DNA of 64,000 nucleotides. It comes from JAOUJD01 sp963726405. Its GTDB lineage: Bacteria; Pseudomonadota; Gammaproteobacteria; Burkholderiales; Burkholderiaceae_F. The notes under the pieces were generated by a model that ran no database searches, was not told where the DNA came from, and worked only from the letters and a program-made list of their open reading frames with translations. Shown one piece after another: positions 59,819 to 64,000 of the stretch (the first letter of the stretch is position 1; each line of letters begins with the position of its first letter). The stretch covers positions 620,001-684,000 of the forward strand of contig CAVSCF010000005.1 in assembly GCA_963726405.1 (NCBI GenBank). Reading direction: 5' to 3'. The translations under genes and the position numbers were made by a program.

Positions 59819-61639
59819 CTACTCGACGGTGACCGACTTCGCGAGGTTCCTCGGCTTGTCCACGTCCGTGCCTCGCACGACCGCCGTGTGGTACGCGAGC
59901 ATCTGCAGCGGCACGACGTGCAGGATCGGCGACAGCGCGCCGTAGTGCTCCGGCAGCCGGATCACATGAATGCCCGGCGAGGATTCGATGTGGGTGTCGG
60001 CATCGGCAAAGGCGTAGAGCTGGCCGCCGCGCGCCCGCACTTCCTGCATGTTGGACTTCAGCTTCTCCAGCAGCGCGTCGTTCGGCGCCACCGTCACCAC
60101 CGGCATCTGCTCGGTCACGAGCGCGAGCGGTCCGTGCTTCAGTTCGCCGGCCGGATACGCCTCGGCGTGGATGTAGCTGATCTCCTTCAGCTTCAGCGCG
60201 CCTTCGAGGGCGATCGGATAGTGCAGCCCGCGGCCGAGGAACAGCGCATTCTCCTTGCGCGCGAAATCCTCCGCCCACGCAATGATCTGGGGCTCGAGGG
60301 CCAGAACGGCCTGCAGCGCCGCGGGGAGATGGCGCAGCGCGCGCAAGTGGCCCTGCTCCTGTTCCGGCGAGAGCCTGCCGCGCTGCTTGGCCACCGTCAG
60401 CGCGAGCAGGAACAGCGCGACCAGCTGGGTGGTGAAAGCCTTCGTCGAGGCCACGCCGATCTCCACCCCGGCGCGGGTAAAGAACTTCAGCTTCGTCGTT
60501 CGCGCCATCGCGCTCGTCGGCACGTTGATGATGCCGAGCGTCTTCGTCATTCCCAGCGACTGCGCGTGCTTCAGGGCGGCGAGCGTGTCGGCCGTCTCGC
60601 CCGACTGGGATATGACGACCACGAGAGAGCGCGGATTGGGCACGCTGTCCCGGTAGCGGTACTCGCTGGCGATCTCGACCTGCGTGGGCAGTCCGGCGAT
60701 CGACTCCAGCCAGTACTTGGCGGTGAGTCCCGCGTAATAACTGGTCCCGCACGCGAGGATCAGCGCCGAATCGATCTCCGCCAGCATCGCGGGGGCCTCG
60801 TCGCCAAACAGCGTGGGATCGATCCCCTCGATGGACTCGAGCGTGTCGCTGATCGCGCGCGGCTGCTCGAAGATCTCCTTCTGCATGTAATGCCGGTAAG
60901 GGCCGAGCTCGGCCGCGCCGGTTCCGACCAGGACCGTCTGCACGCTCCGCTGCGCCTCGGCACCCGTGGCGTCGACGATCCGCACGCGCGCCAGATTTAT
61001 GTCGGCGATGTCCCCTTCCTCGAGATAGATGATCTGGTCGGTCGTCCCCGCCAGTGCCATGGCGTCGGACGCGAGGAAGTTCTCGCCCTTGCCCAGCCCC
61101 ACGACGAGCGGCGATCCGTGGCGGGCGCCGATGAGCCGGCGCGGCTCGGCCTTGTGCATCACCGCGATGGCGTACGCGCCCTTGAAGTGCGCCACCGCGC
61201 CACGCACGGCGGCGAAGAGGTCCCCCTTGTAGAGCGAGTGGACCAGGTGCGCGATGACCTCGCTGTCGGTCTCGGTGACGAACTCGTACCCCGCCCGCTT
61301 CAGTTCCGCGCGGATTTCCTCGTAGTTCTCGATGATGCCGTTGTGGACGACCGCAACCTCGTCGCGCGAGAAGTGCGGATGCGCGTTGGTCGTGACCGGC
61401 GCTCCGTGCGTGGCCCAGCGCGTGTGCGAGATGCCCAGCCACCCGGCCAGGCCGGTCTTCTTCACCTGGGCATCGAGGTCCGCGACGCGGGCGGTGCTGC
61501 GGGAGCGCGTCAGCGCGCCGCCGTCGGTGAGCAGCGCAACTCCGCACGAGTCGTAACCGCGGTATTCGAGGCGACGCAGGCCCTCGACCAGAACGGGAGT
61601 GATGTCGCGCGTGGCGACGGCTCCGACGATGCCGCACAT
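59819..61639 (-). CDS. glmS: Glutamine-fructose-6-phosphate aminotransferase (isomerising)
   Basis: 606 residues; converts fructose-6-phosphate and glutamine to glucosamine-6-phosphate, the first step of UDP-GlcNAc synthesis. The glutaminase domain begins with the nucleophile Cys2 in CGIVGAV, and LEYRGYDSCG follows. Two SIS domains follow (CGTSYYAGLTAKYW, and the second from about residue 450), and the end is KPRNLAKSVTVE, the conserved segment that Tn7-type elements recognise in DNA. It starts 4 bp after glmU, so the pair is an operon. Confidence 0.96.
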   Translation of the reverse strand: MCGIVGAVATRDITPVLVEGLRRLEYRGYDSCGVALLTDGGALTRSRSTARVADLDAQVKKTGLAGWLGISHTRWATHGAPVTTNAHPHFSRDEVAVVHNGIIENYEEIRAELKRAGYEFVTETDSEVIAHLVHSLYKGDLFAAVRGAVAHFKGAYAIAVMHKAEPRRLIGARHGSPLVVGLGKGENFLASDAMALAGTTDQIIYLEEGDIADINLARVRIVDATGAEAQRSVQTVLVGTGAAELGPYRHYMQKEIFEQPRAISDTLESIEGIDPTLFGDEAPAMLAEIDSALILACGTSYYAGLTAKYWLESIAGLPTQVEIASEYRYRDSVPNPRSLVVVISQSGETADTLAALKHAQSLGMTKTLGIINVPTSAMARTTKLKFFTRAGVEIGVASTKAFTTQLVALFLLALTVAKQRGRLSPEQEQGHLRALRHLPAALQAVLALEPQIIAWAEDFARKENALFLGRGLHYPIALEGALKLKEISYIHAEAYPAGELKHGPLALVTEQMPVVTVAPNDALLEKLKSNMQEVRARGGQLYAFADADTHIESSPGIHVIRLPEHYGALSPILHVVPLQMLAYHTAVVRGTDVDKPRNLAKSVTVE

Positions 61640-61643
61640 GTTC

Positions 61644-63014
61644 CTAACCTTTCTTCTGCTTGATCGGACGCTGCCACTTGTCGAGCGTCACTTGCGGGGC
61701 GCGTGAGACTGTCAGCTTGCCTTCGGGGGCATCCTTCGCAATCGTCGAGCCCCCGCCGATCGTGGCGCCGGCACCGATGCTGACCGGAGCGACCAGCACG
61801 GCGTTGGAACCGATCGAGGCTCCGTCGCCGATGACCGTCCGGTGCTTGTTGACGCCGTCGTAGTTGGCGGTGATCGTGCCCGCCCCGATGTTCACGTCGC
61901 GCCCCACCACGGCATCGCCGACGTACGAAAGGTGGTTCGCCTTGGAGCCGCGTCCGATCGTGCTCGCCTTGATCTCCACGAAATTGCCGACGTGGACGGC
62001 GTCGTCCAGCCGGTTGCCGGGCCGCAGGCGCGAGTACGGTCCCAGGCGGGCCCCCGCGCCGACGGTGGAGTCCTCGACATAGGTGAACGGCAGCAGCTCC
62101 GTACCGGCACCGAACGAACAGTTGCGCAGCACGCAGTACGCGCCCACACGAACGCCGTCGCCGAGGACCACGCGGCCCTCGAGAACGCAGCCGACATCGA
62201 TCGAGACCTCGGCGCCCGCGATCACCTCGCCGCGGACATCGAGCCGCGCCGGGTCCGCCAGTGTCACGCCGGCGTCCATCAGTGCGCGCGCAACGCGGCG
62301 CTGCGCGATCCGCTCCACGGCCGCGAGTTGCTCCTTGCTGTTCACCCCGAGTGTTTCGTCGACGTCGGCGCTGCGGACTCCGGCCACGCGAACACCGTCT
62401 TGCACCGCGCGGGCAATGACGTCCGTCAGGTAGTACTCGCCCTGCGCGTTGTCGTTCGACAGGGTCCGCAGCCAGGCCTTCAGGCGGGCGGTCGGCGCGA
62501 CCACGATGCCGGTGTTGACCTCGTCAATGGCCTGTTCGGCCGCGCTGGCGTCCTTCTGCTCGACGATGCGAACGACGTCGCCTCGCTCGTTGCGGACCAC
62601 CCGCCCGTAGCCGCTCGGGTCGGCCAGGCGCACCGTCAGCACGCCGACATCCCGCCCGGCCGCCTGGAGCAGGTGCCGAAGCGTCGTCGCGGTGATCAGC
62701 GGCACGTCCCCGTAGAGAACCAATGTCGGGGTCGCATCGTCCAAGTGCGGAACGGCCTGCATCACCGCGTGACCGGTGCCCAATTGAGGCTCCTGCCGCA
62801 CGAAGTGCAGGCCCTGTGTCTCGGGGAATGCTTCTTGCACGGTTGCGGCACCGTGGCCGATCACGACGGTGATGCTGGCCGCTTCCGTGCAGGCGCTCCG
62901 CGCGGCGGCGATGACGTGCGCTAACATTGGCCGCCCCGCAACAGGGTGCAGCACCTTCGGCAGCGACGAGCGCATGCGCTTGCCCTGTCCGGCGGCGAGT
63001 ATCACGATATTCAT
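61644..63014 (-). CDS. glmU: Bifunctional N-acetylglucosamine-1-phosphate uridyltransferase/acetyltransferase
   Basis: 456 residues; acetylates glucosamine-1-phosphate and couples it to UTP to make UDP-GlcNAc. The N-terminal pyrophosphorylase domain has LAAGQGKRMRSSLPKVLHP. A linker leads to left-handed beta-helix hexapeptide repeats (GAGTRLGP-like turns, NFVEIKAS and GAGTITANYDG) of the acetyltransferase. The ATG at 63014 fits the family length. It faces the DUF6279 lipoprotein gene with only 19 bp between start codons, so each promoter must lie inside the other coding region. Confidence 0.96.
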   Translation of the reverse strand: MNIVILAAGQGKRMRSSLPKVLHPVAGRPMLAHVIAAARSACTEAASITVVIGHGAATVQEAFPETQGLHFVRQEPQLGTGHAVMQAVPHLDDATPTLVLYGDVPLITATTLRHLLQAAGRDVGVLTVRLADPSGYGRVVRNERGDVVRIVEQKDASAAEQAIDEVNTGIVVAPTARLKAWLRTLSNDNAQGEYYLTDVIARAVQDGVRVAGVRSADVDETLGVNSKEQLAAVERIAQRRVARALMDAGVTLADPARLDVRGEVIAGAEVSIDVGCVLEGRVVLGDGVRVGAYCVLRNCSFGAGTELLPFTYVEDSTVGAGARLGPYSRLRPGNRLDDAVHVGNFVEIKASTIGRGSKANHLSYVGDAVVGRDVNIGAGTITANYDGVNKHRTVIGDGASIGSNAVLVAPVSIGAGATIGGGSTIAKDAPEGKLTVSRAPQVTLDKWQRPIKQKKG

Positions 63015-63033
63015 GGCGCGCGGAGGTCCTCGA

Positions 63034-63933
63034 TTGCGCTTCGATTCTAGATCACCGACTCTATTCGGCCGTGGCCAGCGCCTGCTGGTGTTGGGCCTGT
63101 TCGTCCTGCTTATCGCGGCTTGCAGCACGATCAAGCTGGGCTACAACCACGCCGACACCGTGCTGCTGCACACGCTCGACCGCTACGTGGCCTTGACCGC
63201 CGAGCAGGAGCACATGGTGCGCCAGCGCGTGGGGTCATTGATGGCCTGGCACCGCGCGACCCAGCTCTCCGACTACGCCGCCTTCATTCAGCACACCCGC
63301 AGCCGCCTCGACGGCGACGTCACGCAGGCGGAGGTGATCGACTTCACAGAAGGACTGAATGCTCGTCTGGCCACCCTCGGCGAGCATGCGGCGCCCGATG
63401 CCGCGGCGCTGACCCTCACGCTGACACCGGCGCAGGTGGACCAGGTGGAACGCAAGCTCGTCGACGAGAACGCCAAGGCGCGCAAGGACTCGGCGCGCGA
63501 ACTGAAGCAGGCCGTGGACGAGCGCGCGAAGAAGTACGCCGAGCGGTCCGAGTTCTGGCTGGGCAAGCTCAACGAGCAGCAGATGCAGATCGTGCGCGCT
63601 TCGCTCGCCAACCGGCCGGTCGATTCGCTCTACTGGCTGGAGGCGCGCGAGCGCCGGACCCGCAGCCTGGTGGCCTTGCTCCGCAGGATCCAGGCCGAGC
63701 GCCCCTCCGAAGAAACCGCCGCGAACTGGTTCCGCGCGTATTTCCGTGAACTGGCGAAGCCATCGAACGCGGACCAGCGTGCGCGCGCCGACGCGTTCAG
63801 GCGCGAGAACGCCGAGCTCGTCGCGCAGCTCATGAAGAGCGCCTCGCCACAGCAGCGCGCCAACCTCGATCGCCGTCTCGCGGGCTTCGCGACGGAGTTC
63901 GTCCAGCTCGCCGCGCGGGGCAGCGCGGGCTGA
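63034..63933 (+). CDS. DUF6279-type lipoprotein
   Basis: 299 residues when started at the TTG at 63034, which has GGAGGT at 63022-63027 with ideal spacing. It gives a basic start, a hydrophobic core and lipobox (IAAC, Cys about residue 30). The ATG at 63013 would overlap the glmU ATG and lacks a ribosome-binding site. The mature protein is almost wholly helical and highly charged, with YNHAD-x-VLLHTLDRYVALT at its start. Function unknown; an envelope lipoprotein is all that can be said. Confidence 0.8.
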   Translation: MRFDSRSPTLFGRGQRLLVLGLFVLLIAACSTIKLGYNHADTVLLHTLDRYVALTAEQEHMVRQRVGSLMAWHRATQLSDYAAFIQHTRSRLDGDVTQAEVIDFTEGLNARLATLGEHAAPDAAALTLTLTPAQVDQVERKLVDENAKARKDSARELKQAVDERAKKYAERSEFWLGKLNEQQMQIVRASLANRPVDSLYWLEARERRTRSLVALLRRIQAERPSEETAANWFRAYFRELAKPSNADQRARADAFRRENAELVAQLMKSASPQQRANLDRRLAGFATEFVQLAARGSAG

Positions 63934-63966
63934 TATCGCGCGGGCGGAGCCGGTCCGCGGGGCCGC

Positions 63967-64000
63967 TCAGCGATGCGCGTGTGAGTGCTCGCCGTGCCGC
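63967..64000 (-). CDS. Possible C-terminal end of a gene cut by the right edge
   Basis: On the minus strand, eleven bases-triplets ending in TGA read RHGEHSHAHR, a His-rich tail of the kind that ends metal-transport or metal-binding proteins. Only 34 bases are visible, so this is a weak inference. The preceding 33 bp (63934-63966) show nothing. Confidence 0.25.
   Translation of the reverse strand, partial: RHGEHSHAHR

Noticed and set aside
1..64000. CRISPR arrays, IS elements, prophage, rRNA and tRNA genes
   Set aside because: No regularly spaced repeats, transposase or integrase coding regions, or structural RNA consensus sequences were recognised in the window.

Overview
The window looks like chromosomal DNA of a high-GC betaproteobacterium, most likely Burkholderiales or a close relative. 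The evidence is the gene families: a Bug-type solute receptor, a TAXI-TRAP transporter with fused permease, DUF3563-like small proteins, tartrate dehydrogenase, a complete 14-gene nuo operon and a glmU-glmS pair. No phage, IS element, CRISPR array, rRNA or tRNA gene was seen.

Layout. 1-2.6 kb: fused isobutyryl-CoA mutase (icmF, cut by the left edge) behind a 22-bp perfect palindrome. 2.7-9.5 kb: a TetR repressor divergent from a tripartite RND drug efflux system (fusion protein, pump, outer membrane channel), with an AcrR-like operator between them; the pump gene has a single-base frameshift. 9.5-12.3 kb: three small DUF3563-like proteins interspersed with a DedA membrane protein and a LysR regulator. 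12.4-14.5 kb: a QseBC-type two-component system, followed directly by a direct-repeat response-regulator box, a -10-like hexamer and an intrinsic terminator, which together look like a regulated small RNA gene. 14.5-22.6 kb: YedK/HMCES abasic-site protein, then a minus-strand catabolic cluster (D-amino-acid dehydrogenase, class III aminotransferase, TAXI receptor, fused TRAP permease, ornithine cyclodeaminase family enzyme). 22.7-30.6 kb: DsbB, a copper/silver efflux operon (cusCBA, a His/Cys-rich small protein, a frameshifted CusF-like protein) and a cytochrome c. 30.7-44.0 kb: nuoA-N on the minus strand, with a markedly short NuoG. 44.3-55.8 kb: a mixed plus/minus region with an AllA-like protein, a DUF2868/DUF3482 membrane-GTPase pair, an alcohol dehydrogenase, a BCS1-like AAA ATPase, a PEBP-family protein, tartrate dehydrogenase with a Bug receptor, a TPR lipoprotein and a halohydrin-dehalogenase-like SDR that lacks the catalytic tyrosine. 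55.8-59.8 kb: a patch of different character (frameshifted outer membrane protein, the remnant of a second copy, arylsulfatase, LysR) abutting the 3' end of glmS. 59.8-64 kb: glmS and glmU, then a DUF6279-type lipoprotein facing away from glmU.

Three otherwise well-preserved genes (RND pump, CusF-like, outer membrane protein) each carry a one-base frameshift. At least two lie at or beside short homopolymers, so sequencing error and real decay cannot be separated from this window alone. Gene starts were chosen by ribosome-binding site, signal peptide and overlap with neighbours. Very long open frames antisense to the GC-rich genes were treated as shadows.
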